A stretch of 64,000 nucleotides of DNA from Streptomyces rapamycinicus NRRL 5491 (GCF_024298965.1 NZ_CP085193.1:4340001-4404000); one strand, 5' to 3'; counted from the stretch's first letter, positions 1 through 7,992 are shown. Numbers and translations are program-made. The notes: generated by a model not told the origin, from the sequence alone.

Positions 1-129
1 GCGTCGCGCCGGTCGACGGTGATGTGCGAGATCACAAGATGGCTCCGTTCGGTCGTTCGGTAGCGGGGGCGTTCGAGGGTGGCCCCGGCTGTCTGCCACG
101 GGGGAGCACGGCGACCGGGGGCCCGGGGA

Positions 130-169
130 CCGTCCGCCCGGCCCCACGGGGCAGGCAAGGGGCGGACGG
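130..169 (-). terminator. GC-rich hairpin just past the end of the three-gene leftward operon
   Basis: CCGTCCGCCC at 130-139 pairs perfectly with GGGCGGACGG at 160-169 around a 20-nt loop. It starts six bases beyond the stop of the last gene of the leftward operon. No clear U-run follows on the minus strand, so it may stop transcription by structure alone. Bases 1-129 show no supportable gene. Confidence 0.4.
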
Positions 170-174
170 CCGTT

Positions 175-393
175 TCAAGTGCGCCGGAAGCGGTAGGAGG
201 CGTTCTCCTCCCTGTGGCGGGGGCACTGGCACGGCGGCCACGCCTGCCCCAACGCGTAGGGATTGACGTCCTCCCCGACGAGAACACCGACCACCGCACG
301 CCGCGCGGTCACGATCCCATCGCGCGCCATCGTGTAGACGCGCATCGTCATACGCGGCGCTTCACCCCCGCCCCGGGCCTTGTCAGCGTTCAC
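175..393 (-). CDS. small hypothetical protein, third gene of a coupled operon
   Basis: A 72-residue protein that I do not recognise by name. The GTG start overlaps the stop of the upstream gene by four bases (GTGA), so translation is probably coupled. The middle (RVYTMARDGIVTARRAVVGV) alternates hydrophobic and basic residues, and the C-terminal half has a small cysteine motif (CQCPRH). There is no signal peptide or membrane segment. It is last of three genes reading left from 1057 and is followed by a hairpin at 130-169. Function unknown. Confidence 0.6.
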   Translation of the reverse strand: MNADKARGGGEAPRMTMRVYTMARDGIVTARRAVVGVLVGEDVNPYALGQAWPPCQCPRHREENASYRFRRT

Positions 394-707
394 CGGCCCT
401 CCCCCTCGACCGAGGCCAGGAGGTGAAGCACGCTGCGCAGACTGCGCTTCACCGCGCCCAGGTGGTAGGTCAACTCTTCCGGCGTGGCGGTGGCCAGATC
501 GAGGGATTCCGCCCCCGCAAGGGTCTGTCCGGCCACGATCACGACGGCCCGCTCAAGACCCTCGCGGGTGGGCTTGCCCGCCGCGATACACGCCGGGCAC
601 AAACCCGAACACGGCTCGGCGGGATCACGGCGCCCGAAGCTGCCGGGGGTGGCGCACAGGGCACAGCCAGGGGCCGGGACGGGCGCGGCATGGCCGGTGG
701 CGGTCAC
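390..707 (-). CDS. small cysteine-rich hypothetical protein, second gene of a coupled operon
   Basis: 105 residues. The GTG start was chosen because it overlaps the stop of the gene at 704 by four bases; the longer open frame upstream lies antisense to nothing useful and is antisense-like in composition. The N-terminal third carries a CALC pair and a CSGLCPAC group, which resemble a small zinc-binding module. The C-terminal part (TPEELTYHLGAVKRSLRSVL) looks like an amphipathic helix. No family is assigned. Four-base overlaps on both sides indicate one transcription and translation unit with 704-1057 and 175-393. Confidence 0.6.
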   Translation of the reverse strand: MTATGHAAPVPAPGCALCATPGSFGRRDPAEPCSGLCPACIAAGKPTREGLERAVVIVAGQTLAGAESLDLATATPEELTYHLGAVKRSLRSVLHLLASVEGEGR

Positions 708-1057
708 CGGATCACCACCATGCCGTGCGGGGCACAGATCAGCTCCACCCGGGGGACACTCTTCGACCGCTGTTGCTTCCACCGCTGATCGGCCACCACG
801 TAGGGACGCACCAGCGCGGGCAGCTCGCTGTCCAGCGGCAGGAGGGGGATGGTGTGCAGTTCGAGGGTCGGCGAGTCGGCGCACAGGCGCGGGGCGGCCA
901 TCCCGCGCCGGACAGTCGCGGAGTCCACGGCCCCCGCCACGGGCCGGGAAGGCACCGGATACGAGGGGAGGTTCGGCACGGCACGGTGACGGCCAGACGG
1001 CCGTAAGGCCAGAAGTGCACTCATCCACACCAGTGCACGGCGAGTAAGGTCATGCAT
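704..1057 (-). CDS. small hypothetical protein, first gene of a coupled operon
   Basis: 117 residues starting at the ATG at 1057, with GGAGG eight bases upstream. The N-terminus (MHDLTRRALVWMSALLALRP) is basic then hydrophobic, like a short membrane-interacting helix, but no signal cleavage site is evident. The C-terminal half (ELPALVRPYVVADQRWKQQ) is charged and ends a few residues after VELICAPHGMVVIR. It is divergent from the TPR-type regulator at 1267, so the 210-bp gap between them should hold both promoters. Function unknown. Confidence 0.6.
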   Translation of the reverse strand: MHDLTRRALVWMSALLALRPSGRHRAVPNLPSYPVPSRPVAGAVDSATVRRGMAAPRLCADSPTLELHTIPLLPLDSELPALVRPYVVADQRWKQQRSKSVPRVELICAPHGMVVIR

Positions 1058-1266
1058 GTTGTCAACCTCCACGTGGTTGATGGCCACGCCCCCGGGCCGT
1101 TCGGAGCGGCTGCGGGGGTCTCCCATGTGTGGCCTACGCCGGTATCGGCGCGTATCGGGCTACTTCCTCGCTCTAGGCAACTGCGCCACTACTCGGAGCG
1201 GTACCGTTGCAAGAGCAGCGATTTTCAAAAGCTTCAAATGCTCTTGAAACGAGGGGGCGTGACGAC

Positions 1267-2607
1267 ATGGGGCAGGAGTCCAACCCGAACCTGAAACAGT
1301 TGTACGGGCAAACGGGGTGGACCTTGGGGCGCTTCGCCCGGGCAGTCAACCGGGTTGGTACCGAGGGAGGCGCGCCCAAGGCATACAGTGCGCAGACCGC
1401 GCACCAGTGGCTAAAGGGGCACGTCCCGAAAATGGAGGCTCGGCCACTGATCTTGGAGGCCCTTTCCCGGAAACTGGGTCGTCCGATCACTCATAGCGAG
1501 GCGGGCTTTCCGGCACCTGCATCCGACTCGGCGAAGCCGAGTACTGTTGAGGGGTTAATTGACCTTGGCATGCAGGATATGGACCCATCGCGCCGCAGCG
1601 TGATAGGCGCCAGCCTCTTTTCCGTCGCGCTTACGGTGCCCGGCTGGCCGGACGTAGTGGGCAGAATGGAAGCTATTCAGGCTGGGCAGACCCGGTCTGC
1701 CGGGATGCCCGAAGTCGAGATGATCAAAGCCATGACAGAGAGGCTGTCAGAGCTAGATGACGAATTCGGTGGTCGGCACGCCAGACCGATGGCTGCCGCC
1801 TTTCTGGTGAATACCGTCGCACCCTACTTGAAGGCCCCAGCCTCAGAGACCGTGCGGAAAAATATGATGGGTGCCGCTTCTTTCCTCTGCTATCTAATCG
1901 GGTGGATGGCGGTAGACGAGGGACTTCACGGATTGGCCCAAAATTACTACGTGAAGGGCCTAGAGTTGGCGGGGGCAAGCGACGACCATTTCACGTACTG
2001 TCACATCTTGCGCGGCATGTCAGTGCAGGCCGCAGACTTGGGCAATGGATCTCCCGCAGTGCGCCTAGCAGATGCCGCCGCTGCCGCCGCGCCGAGCGCT
2101 GCGCCCCGAATGCGTGCCTTTCTGGCGGGGCAGCAGGCGCACGCTTACGCGGTGCGAGGAGATAGAAGCGCGGCCTATCAGTTCCTCCGAGAAACCGATT
2201 CCGCAATGGAGAAGGCCGAAAGTCAGGCGCGCACTTTCGGCGGATATTCGCCCGCCACTTTGGCATACCACGAAGCCCAGGTTCGAAGCGCACTCGGCGA
2301 CACCATCGGGAGCATCGATTCCCTTCAGCGACATTTTCGCCTCCGTAACAGCAGTAACGAAAGCGGACGCAGCGGGATCCGGTTTACTTCCATGCTGGCC
2401 GAAAGGCAATTGAAGGTCGGGCACCTAGATGCAGCGTGCGTAAACTGGGGGAAGGTCCTTGATGGTTATCCTGCGATAAAGTCAGGCCGGGTAGATCAAC
2501 ATGTGGTGACAATGTTCCACTCGTTGCGCCCCTATCTCAAGAATCCAGCAGCGCGAGAACTGTACGAGCGTGCCCGGCTCGTTACCCCTGACTCACCAGC
2601 CATCTAA
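1267..2607 (+). CDS. XRE/TPR-type regulator, NsdA/NsdB-like, with a TTA codon
   Basis: 446 residues. The start at ATG 1267 follows a GAGGGGGCG ribosome site; an in-frame earlier ATG at 1207 has none. Residues about 15-75 resemble a Streptomyces regulator N-terminus with a helix-turn-helix (GWTLGRFARAVN, QTAHQWLKGHVPKMEARPL). The rest is helical and repeat-like (AQNYYVKGLELAGAS, HAYAVRGDRSAAYQFLRETD), as in TPR-containing regulators such as NsdA/NsdB. Leucine 97 is TTA (1555-1557), so translation should depend on bldA tRNA. Base composition is visibly less GC-rich than the neighbours, suggesting acquired DNA. It probably controls the divergent three-gene operon. The subfamily is uncertain. Confidence 0.75.
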   Translation: MGQESNPNLKQLYGQTGWTLGRFARAVNRVGTEGGAPKAYSAQTAHQWLKGHVPKMEARPLILEALSRKLGRPITHSEAGFPAPASDSAKPSTVEGLIDLGMQDMDPSRRSVIGASLFSVALTVPGWPDVVGRMEAIQAGQTRSAGMPEVEMIKAMTERLSELDDEFGGRHARPMAAAFLVNTVAPYLKAPASETVRKNMMGAASFLCYLIGWMAVDEGLHGLAQNYYVKGLELAGASDDHFTYCHILRGMSVQAADLGNGSPAVRLADAAAAAAPSAAPRMRAFLAGQQAHAYAVRGDRSAAYQFLRETDSAMEKAESQARTFGGYSPATLAYHEAQVRSALGDTIGSIDSLQRHFRLRNSSNESGRSGIRFTSMLAERQLKVGHLDAACVNWGKVLDGYPAIKSGRVDQHVVTMFHSLRPYLKNPAARELYERARLVTPDSPAI

Positions 2608-2689
2608 TCGACTTCGACTCAGGGTCAGTCAGTTATTTGGCGCCTGGCCCTCCCCCGGCATGCCGACAATCTGCGAACCCAGGCCACTC

Positions 2690-2822
2690 AGCCGGGGCTG
2701 TTGCGCTGCCCCGGCCCGGGGCCCCGCTCACCGACGCATATCCGGGCGTCCGGCCGGGGGCTGGGGCGGAGCCCCAGCTGTGGGAACGGGACGAGGAGGG
2801 GAAAGAACCGCCGGTCCGCACT
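2690..2822. repeat. dispersed GC-rich palindromic repeat, copy 1
   Basis: A short member of the family seen at 15510, 38340, 44695 and 58180. It contains GGGGGCTGGGGCGGAGCCCC followed by GGGAACGGGACGAGGAGGGG, the same border/core arrangement as the longer copies. It lies between the regulator gene and a degenerate IS end. I see no coding evidence from 2608 to 3050. Confidence 0.5.
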
Positions 2823-2823
2823 T

Positions 2824-3014
2824 AGAACGGCTAACACAATGAGGTGTATCGCTCCTGATGGCCGTGCCTGACAGGTCAGTTGGACGTTGTCCGGGCCATG
2901 GGTACTTCGCCGTGGATCGTGTCGGATGACCAGCCCTGATGGTCGGTGATCGGCAGACGTCCGGGGTGTCGGAACCGCCGCTGTTTCCTCGGTCGCAGTG
3001 GCTCGATCCGGTCC
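2824..3014 (-). mobile_element. scrambled remnant of an IS5-type end
   Basis: Bases 2824-2932 are almost identical to the reverse complement of 5150-5254, the right end of the IS at 4463, starting with the terminal repeat AGAACGGCTAACACAATGA. Bases 2936-3014 instead match 5064-5141 in the direct orientation. The remnant is therefore an IS end whose inner segment has been inverted. It carries the start of a transposase (MGTSPWIVSDD) but cannot encode an enzyme. It sits directly upstream of the PIN-protein gene. Confidence 0.8.
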
Positions 3015-3080
3015 TAGACTTTCCCCCGCGCACCCAGCCGGGGAGGGCTGATGCGCCTTACAATTCCAGGGGAGCGTTTC

Positions 3081-4463
3081 ATGGCAGCAGCGCACACCAC
3101 GTCCGACCAGCCGCAAGTCCGGGGCGTCTTCGATTGCGACGAGGCCCATCGCAGCCCACTCCGCTCCGACTACAAGCGGATCTTCGATTCCGGTCTGGTC
3201 GTGCTTGACACCAATGTGCTGCTCAACCTCTACCGCTCCAACGAGAGCACCCGCCGGGACACCCTTGCCGCCCTCGCCAGGCTTCGCGAGCGCCTGTGGA
3301 TTCCACACCAGGTGCTCACGGAGTTCTGGCGTAACCGTGAGTCGCCGACCGTACGCCATCACCACGCGACCAAGGCCAATGAGGCAAGCGCCGCGCTCGA
3401 TAAGGCGGTCAACGCGGCCCGGACAGTAGTGACCACTTGGCTGACCGCCGTCCAACTCAAGGACAACGAAGAGGCTGCAGAGCGGACTGACCGAGACCTG
3501 ACCGAGCTCGCCAAAGCAGCCGGCAGCCTCAAGAAGTTCATCCTGGCGCAGGCCGAGTGCGACGCACTCAAGGAGACTGCCACCACTCACACTGACCCGG
3601 TGCTCAACGCCCTCGAACCGCTTCTGCACGGCCGGGTCGGCGAGCCGCTGCCGTCGGACGAATACGACAAGGCCGTGAAAGAGGCGCAGGAGCGCGCCGA
3701 CGAGGGGATACCGCCGGGGCACGAGGACTTCCGCACCAAGGAACCCGAGCTAGCTGCCGGTGACTACCTCGTGTGGGTACAGCTCATGGCGGAGGCCCGG
3801 CACCGCGGGTGCGACGTTCTACTGGTCACGGGGGACGTGAAGAAGGACTGGTGGACCAACCGCGGATACGACATCCCGCCTCGTCCCCGTGCCGAACTCC
3901 TCCAGGAACTGCGGGAGCAGGCCGGGGTGGGACTCTACATGCTCACTCCAAGCGAACTGCTCCGCTGGGCCAAAGAACTCCTCGAACTGAACGTGGACGA
4001 GGGCTCGGTCCGCGACCTGGAGCAACTGGGCGAGGCATCGGCCGACAAAGACTCCGAAGATGAGGCCTGGACGGCGGAGTCGCTGACGGCGTTCATGGAC
4101 GAGCTGATGAGGCGCTACCCATCCCGAGTCAAAGCAATCGTTGCAGCTGCGGCAAACGGCGGGTTCGTGGACCGGGAGACGGTGTACGAGCTTGCCGGCT
4201 ACGACGAGACACGCAGACTCCGCGGCTTCACCCAACCGATCGGCACCCTGTCGAGGGATCTGCAAGCGGTAGGTGTGCTGACAGGAGGGGAGCCTTTCCT
4301 GCTCACCACCGTCTACGGCCACGCCGCCGACCCTTCCTGGGCGAAGGGGTTCCGCATTCCCAGCGGGGTGATTCCCCTGCTCCGGAGCAAGTACGAGGGA
4401 GGCGACCTGTGGCAAACCCGAGACAGCGGAGAAGCTGGGAGCGAACCTTCCGACCGGGGCTAA
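3081..4463 (+). CDS. PIN-like domain protein (PIN_8 type), possible nuclease
   Basis: 460 residues from ATG 3081 (GGGGAG, six-base spacing); an ATG at 3051 with GGAGGG nearby is an alternative. The PIN fold is marked by VVLDTNVLLNLYR (Asp43), LWIPHQVLTEFWRNR (Glu81), a later acidic AAGDYLVW and LLVTGDVKKDWW. These are the four acidic positions expected for metal-dependent RNase activity. A long helical insert separates the second and third, as in the PIN_8 family. The C-terminal 150 residues (MDELMRRYPSRVKAIVAAAA) form a separate helical domain. No antitoxin gene is adjacent. The stop codon TAA is made of an IS target duplication plus the first IS base, so the original end may have been different. 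Confidence 0.75.
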   Translation: MAAAHTTSDQPQVRGVFDCDEAHRSPLRSDYKRIFDSGLVVLDTNVLLNLYRSNESTRRDTLAALARLRERLWIPHQVLTEFWRNRESPTVRHHHATKANEASAALDKAVNAARTVVTTWLTAVQLKDNEEAAERTDRDLTELAKAAGSLKKFILAQAECDALKETATTHTDPVLNALEPLLHGRVGEPLPSDEYDKAVKEAQERADEGIPPGHEDFRTKEPELAAGDYLVWVQLMAEARHRGCDVLLVTGDVKKDWWTNRGYDIPPRPRAELLQELREQAGVGLYMLTPSELLRWAKELLELNVDEGSVRDLEQLGEASADKDSEDEAWTAESLTAFMDELMRRYPSRVKAIVAAAANGGFVDRETVYELAGYDETRRLRGFTQPIGTLSRDLQAVGVLTGGEPFLLTTVYGHAADPSWAKGFRIPSGVIPLLRSKYEGGDLWQTRDSGEAGSEPSDRG

Positions 4464-5254
4464 GAAGGGCTTACACGATGACTGGAGTTGCCGGTGGGTG
4501 ATGAGGCAGCAGACCAATTTGAGGAAGGCTTCGTGGATGTAGGGTCGGCGTTCCCAGCGGGGCAGGGATGATGCCGCGGGCGCGGACCTGGTCGCGGTAG
4601 ATGTCGTGGTCGTAGCCGCGGTCGGCGAACAGTGAGTCCGGCCTGCGCCGTGGGTGACCGACCCGGCCGCGGACGGGCGGGATGGTGTCCAGCAGCGGGA
4701 TGAGCTGGGTGATGTCGTTGCGGTTGCCGCCGGTGAGAATGACGGCGAGCGGGGTGCCGTGGCCGTCGGTGATCAGGTGATGCTTGGATCCTGCCCGGCC
4801 CCTGTCGACCGGTGAGGGGCCCGCGTGGAGCCGCCTTTTAGGGCCCTGACGTGGGAGGAGTCGACTACGCAACGGGACCAGTCGAGCCGTGCTGCAGCGT
4901 TCAGCTCGGCCAGTAGGACCTCGTGGAGTCGTTGCCAGACGCCGGCTTTGTTCCAGTCCCGTAGTCGGCGCCAGCACGTCATTCCGGAGCCGAAGCCGAA
5001 TTCCTGGGGAAGGTGTTCCCACTGGATATCGGTGTGCAGCACGTACAGGATCCCGCACAGCACCTGACGGTCGGGGATCGGCAGACGCCCGGGGCATCGG
5101 AACCGCCGCTGTTTCCTCGGTAGCAGTGGCTCGATCCGGTCCCACAGGTCATCCGACACGATCCACGGCGAAGTACCCATGGTCCGGACAACGTCCAACT
5201 GGCCTGTCAAGCACGGCCATCAGGAGCGATACACCTCATTGTGTTAGCCGTTCT
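4463..5254 (-). mobile_element. decayed IS5-family insertion sequence
   Basis: The ends are imperfect inverted repeats of about 20 bp: AGAAGGGCTTACACGATGA on the left and, reading inward from the right, AGAACGGCTAACACAATGA. They are flanked by TA (4461-4462 and 5255-5256), consistent with a TA target duplication. The element is 792 bp and holds one broken transposase gene. It lies between a rightward gene and a leftward gene, and its outermost base is the last base of the stop codon of each. Confidence 0.8.
4471..5180 (-). pseudogene. IS5-family DDE transposase, frameshifted and internally deleted
   Basis: Frame 1 from ATG 5180 gives the DNA-binding and first catalytic region (MGTSPWIVSDDLWDRIEPLL to WSRCVVDSSHVRALKGGS, with the first Asp). 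Near 4820 one base is missing, and the protein continues in another frame as PSPVDRGRAGSKHHLITDG and SLFADRGYDHDIYRDQVRA (second Asp). After ARGIIPA the frame changes again, to RWERRPYIHEAFLKLVCCLI. The family segment with the catalytic Glu (VVERTFAWLHGFRRLRI), roughly 35 residues, is absent. The enzyme should be inactive. Confidence 0.85.
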
Positions 5255-6024
5255 TAACCGACCAGCGCACCGCCGTCCACCGGCAGTACGACCCCCGTCG
5301 TGTAGGCCGCCTCGGGCCGGGCGAGCTGGGTGATCCAGAAGGCGACCTCCTCCGGTCGGCCCAACCGCCCCAGCGGCACATGCTCGATCAGAGTCTTCCG
5401 CAGGGCGGCGACCTGCTCGGCGTCGAGCCCCTGGTGATGCCCGATCCCGGTGGCGATGGGGCCGGGCGCCACCCCGGCCACCCGCACCCCGCGCGGGGCG
5501 AGTTGGACGGCCCAGCTGCGGGTCAGCGTGTCCAGGGCGGCCTTCAGCGCGGCGTACAGCTCCCCGCCGGGCATCGGCCAGCCGCGCTGGCCGATCGCCG
5601 TACTGACGTTGATCACGACACCCGCGCTCTCGCTCAGCTGCGGGAGGGCGGCCTGGGTGAGGTACATAGGGGCGAGCAGGTTGACGGCCAGCATCTCCTC
5701 GGCGGCTTCCCGCCGGATTTCCCCGAGCGACGCCTGCCGGACCACGGCGGCGTTGTTGACCAGCACATCGATGCGGCCGAACGCCTCCATCGCGGTGTTC
5801 ACGATCAACTCGGCGGCGCCGGGGGCCGCGACGTCGGCCGTCAGCGGCCGGATGCCGGGGGCGTCGGCGGCCGTCTCGGCGAGCCGGGCCGCCGTACGGC
5901 CCACCACCAGGACCTGGGCGCCCTGCTCGGCAAAGGTCCGCGCGGTGACCCGCCCGATCCCGGTTCCCCCGCCGGTGACGATCACTGCTCTGCCGGAAAA
6001 GTGCGCTGCTGTCATGTCGGTCAT
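5254..6024 (-). CDS. SDR-family oxidoreductase
   Basis: 256 residues, a classical short-chain dehydrogenase. It has a Rossmann glycine motif VIVTGGGTGIGR near residue 15, NNAAVV near residue 90, a catalytic serine in INVSTAIGQRG, and a PGPIATGIG loop. The usual YxxxK catalytic pair appears as YAALKAAL. The C-terminus VLPVDGGALVG is natural for the family, although the TAA stop is shared with the end of the IS at 4463-5254. A perfect inverted repeat at 6043-6058 lies just upstream and may be its operator. The substrate is unknown. Confidence 0.85.
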   Translation of the reverse strand: MTDMTAAHFSGRAVIVTGGGTGIGRVTARTFAEQGAQVLVVGRTAARLAETAADAPGIRPLTADVAAPGAAELIVNTAMEAFGRIDVLVNNAAVVRQASLGEIRREAAEEMLAVNLLAPMYLTQAALPQLSESAGVVINVSTAIGQRGWPMPGGELYAALKAALDTLTRSWAVQLAPRGVRVAGVAPGPIATGIGHHQGLDAEQVAALRKTLIEHVPLGRLGRPEEVAFWITQLARPEAAYTTGVVLPVDGGALVG

Positions 6025-6042
6025 GTCGATGGACCGTAAACA

Positions 6043-6058
6043 TTGACGCCCGCGTCAA
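6043..6058. promoter_or_regulatory. inverted repeat upstream of the SDR gene
   Basis: TTGACGC and GCGTCAA with a two-base spacer, a perfect palindrome 18 bases before the SDR start codon; a further GTCAAC follows. It looks like an operator/-35 of the type recognised by MerR-like dimers, but no MerR gene is adjacent. Confidence 0.4.
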
Positions 6059-6148
6059 CGTCAACCCCGGCGGCCCTCGGTCGCTCACCGGGGTGCCGGG
6101 CCGCATATCCTGGGCGGGTAGATCCACACCACCCTTCCGGAGCGACCC

Positions 6149-6331
6149 TTGTACTTCACCGATCGCGGTATCGAGGAGCTGGAGCAGCGGCGCGGCGATG
6201 AGGCTGTCACCTTCGAGTGGCTCGCCGGGCAGCTGCGGACGTTCGTCGACCTGAACCCGGACTTCGAGGTCCCGGTGGAGCGGCTGGCGACCTGGCTGGC
6301 CCGGCTCGACGAGGAGGACGACGACGTCTGA
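6149..6331 (+). CDS. DUF6104-type small acidic protein
   Basis: 60 residues, starting at TTG 6149 with CGGAG seven bases upstream. The sequence (MYFTDRGIEELEQRRGDEAV ... DLNPDFEVPVERLATWL) is one I recognise as a conserved small Streptomyces protein of unknown function. It is acidic and ends DEEDDDV. It has no membrane segment. Its role is unknown. A short tandem-repeat tract follows directly. Confidence 0.8.
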   Translation: MYFTDRGIEELEQRRGDEAVTFEWLAGQLRTFVDLNPDFEVPVERLATWLARLDEEDDDV

Positions 6332-6420
6332 GGGGCACGACTCCGAGGGGCCACGGCCTCTGAGGGGCACGGCTCTGAGGGGCACGGCTCTGAGGGTCAC
6401 GGCCTCTGAGGGGCACGACG
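6328..6420. repeat. short tandem repeats
   Basis: Six imperfect units of TCTGAGGGGCACGGC (15-17 bp) lie between the small acidic gene and the end of the SARP gene. Each unit contains GAGGGGC. There is no open reading frame with coding character and no obvious hairpin terminator. Confidence 0.6.
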
Positions 6421-6431
6421 TCGGCCGCCCC

Positions 6432-7247
6432 TCACGCCACCACCGGCCCCCGCCCCGGCGTCCCCGCCTCGTGGTCCAGCCTGGGGTCGGACACCAGCAC
6501 CGCCTGCTGGAGCCGCTGCAGCTTCGCCGAGGGCTCGAGGCCCAGTTCCTCCGTCATCGCCGTCCGCAGCCGCTGGTAGACCGTCAGGGCACGGGTGCGC
6601 TGGCCGGAGCGGTGGAGGGCGAGCATGTACTGACCGTGCAGGCCCTCGTGGAAGCGGTGCTCCACGACGAGCGAGGCGAGGTCGCTCAGCACCTCCAGAT
6701 GGCCGCCGAGCCGCAGCCGGGTCTCGATGCCGCGCTCGGTGACCGTGAGCCGGGACTGTTCCAGCCGGGCGACCTCCGCCTGCAGCGGCCGCCCGTGCGG
6801 GGTGACGTCGACCAGGGCCGGGCCCTGCCAGAGGGCCAGCGCCCGCCGGAAGGAGGTGTCCGCGGTCCGCTCGTCGCCGACTTCCAGCGCGCCTTCGCCC
6901 TCGGCGACGAGGTCGCGGTACTCATGGACGTCGAGCTCGCCCGGGCTCACCACCATGGCGTAGCCCCCGGGCCGGGTCTGCAGCACATCCCGGGTGACGG
7001 CGGCCGACGACATCCCCAGCCCCTCGGCGAGCAGCTTGCGCAGATGCAGGATGTACGTCTGGAGCGTGGTCAGCCCGGTGCGCGGCGGCTGATCGCCCCA
7101 CAGCTCGGCCATCAGCGACTGCACCGGCACCATCCGGCCGGCGTTGAGCAGCAGCAGGGACAGCACCTTGCGCGGCTTCATCGCGCTGGGCACTCCGGAC
7201 CGGGCGCCGAGGCCGAGTGTCAGCGGTCCGAGCACGCTCACCCGCAT
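6432..7247 (-). CDS. SARP-family transcriptional regulator
   Basis: 271 residues from ATG 7247 (GAGAGG, eight-base spacing). The N-terminal winged-helix DNA-binding domain is clear (MRVSVLGPLTL, KPRKVLSLLLLNAGRMVPV, TLQTYILHLRKLL), followed by a bacterial transcriptional activation domain (DVHEYRDLVAEGE, EHRFHEGLHGQYMLALHRSG, ALTVYQRLRTAMTEELGLEP). There is no ATPase or TPR extension, so it is a small SARP like those that control one antibiotic cluster. Three 11-bp direct repeats upstream of the synthetase gene at 13102 are a plausible target. It is separated from the TetR gene by 22 bp, with the same orientation. Confidence 0.9.
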   Translation of the reverse strand: MRVSVLGPLTLGLGARSGVPSAMKPRKVLSLLLLNAGRMVPVQSLMAELWGDQPPRTGLTTLQTYILHLRKLLAEGLGMSSAAVTRDVLQTRPGGYAMVVSPGELDVHEYRDLVAEGEGALEVGDERTADTSFRRALALWQGPALVDVTPHGRPLQAEVARLEQSRLTVTERGIETRLRLGGHLEVLSDLASLVVEHRFHEGLHGQYMLALHRSGQRTRALTVYQRLRTAMTEELGLEPSAKLQRLQQAVLVSDPRLDHEAGTPGRGPVVA

Positions 7248-7269
7248 GGGTGGTACCTCTCTTCGGGCT

Positions 7270-7953
7270 TCATGGGCGGTACGCACGGACGAGCAGGTCG
7301 GCGGCGCTCTCGCAGACGGCCGTGGCCTCGTCCTCGGTGAGCGGGCGGGTGCCGTACATCGACTGGTAGAGCCCTTGTTGAATGATGAGGGCCACGAACT
7401 GGCGGGCGGCGGTGGCCGGCTCGGGCACGCTCAGCTCACCGCTGCCGGTGCGCCGCCCGAGCATCTCGGCGAGGTACTCCACCAGTTGCTGGGGCTCCCC
7501 CTCCGCGCAAGCGGGGCGCAGCGAGGGGTGGCGGGCGACCTCGGCGATGACCAGGCGGCGAAGCGCGGAGGCCCGCGCGTCGAGGAGCACGGCGAGCACC
7601 CGGTGGCCGAAGGCGAGCAGCGCGGTGCGGGCATCGCCGGAGTCGTACGTCTCGGGGGCCCCGGCGCCGTCCGGCCCGAGGGCGTGCGGGGAACCGGCGG
7701 CGAAACCGGCCGCCACCCGCTCCCGTTCCTCCTCGACGGCGGCGATGAACAGCCGCTCCTTGTCGCCGAAGTGGTTGTAGACGGTCTGTTTGGACACCCG
7801 GGCCTCGTCCGCGATGGCGTCCACGCTCGCCCGGTCGTACCCCTCGCGCAGGAAGACGGCCACCGCCGCCTCCAATATCGCCTGCCGCTTGGCGGGCTGG
7901 GGGCCCACGGGCCGTCCCGCCGCGCCGCGCCGGGGACCGCTGTCCGTCCGCAA
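7270..7953 (-). CDS. TetR/AcrR-family repressor
   Basis: 227 residues. The helix-turn-helix spans about residues 22-68 (KRQAILEAAVAVFLREGYDR, SVDAIADEARVSKQTVYNHF), and the ligand-binding domain is of the AefR-like type. It is divergent from the nitroreductase gene at 8101, with palindromic sites in between, so it most likely represses that gene and itself. The SARP gene follows 22 bp downstream and may be co-transcribed. Confidence 0.9.
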   Translation of the reverse strand: MRTDSGPRRGAAGRPVGPQPAKRQAILEAAVAVFLREGYDRASVDAIADEARVSKQTVYNHFGDKERLFIAAVEEERERVAAGFAAGSPHALGPDGAGAPETYDSGDARTALLAFGHRVLAVLLDARASALRRLVIAEVARHPSLRPACAEGEPQQLVEYLAEMLGRRTGSGELSVPEPATAARQFVALIIQQGLYQSMYGTRPLTEDEATAVCESAADLLVRAYRP

Positions 7954-7992
7954 CGGCCCAACCTCCTCGCTCCGAGCCGGTCTTGCCCTCGA

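Noticed and set aside
4471..5180. active transposase gene
   Set aside because: The frame is broken and the catalytic Glu region is missing.
6328..6420. possible CRISPR array
   Set aside because: Units are adjacent 15-17-bp repeats without unique spacers; no cas genes are nearby.
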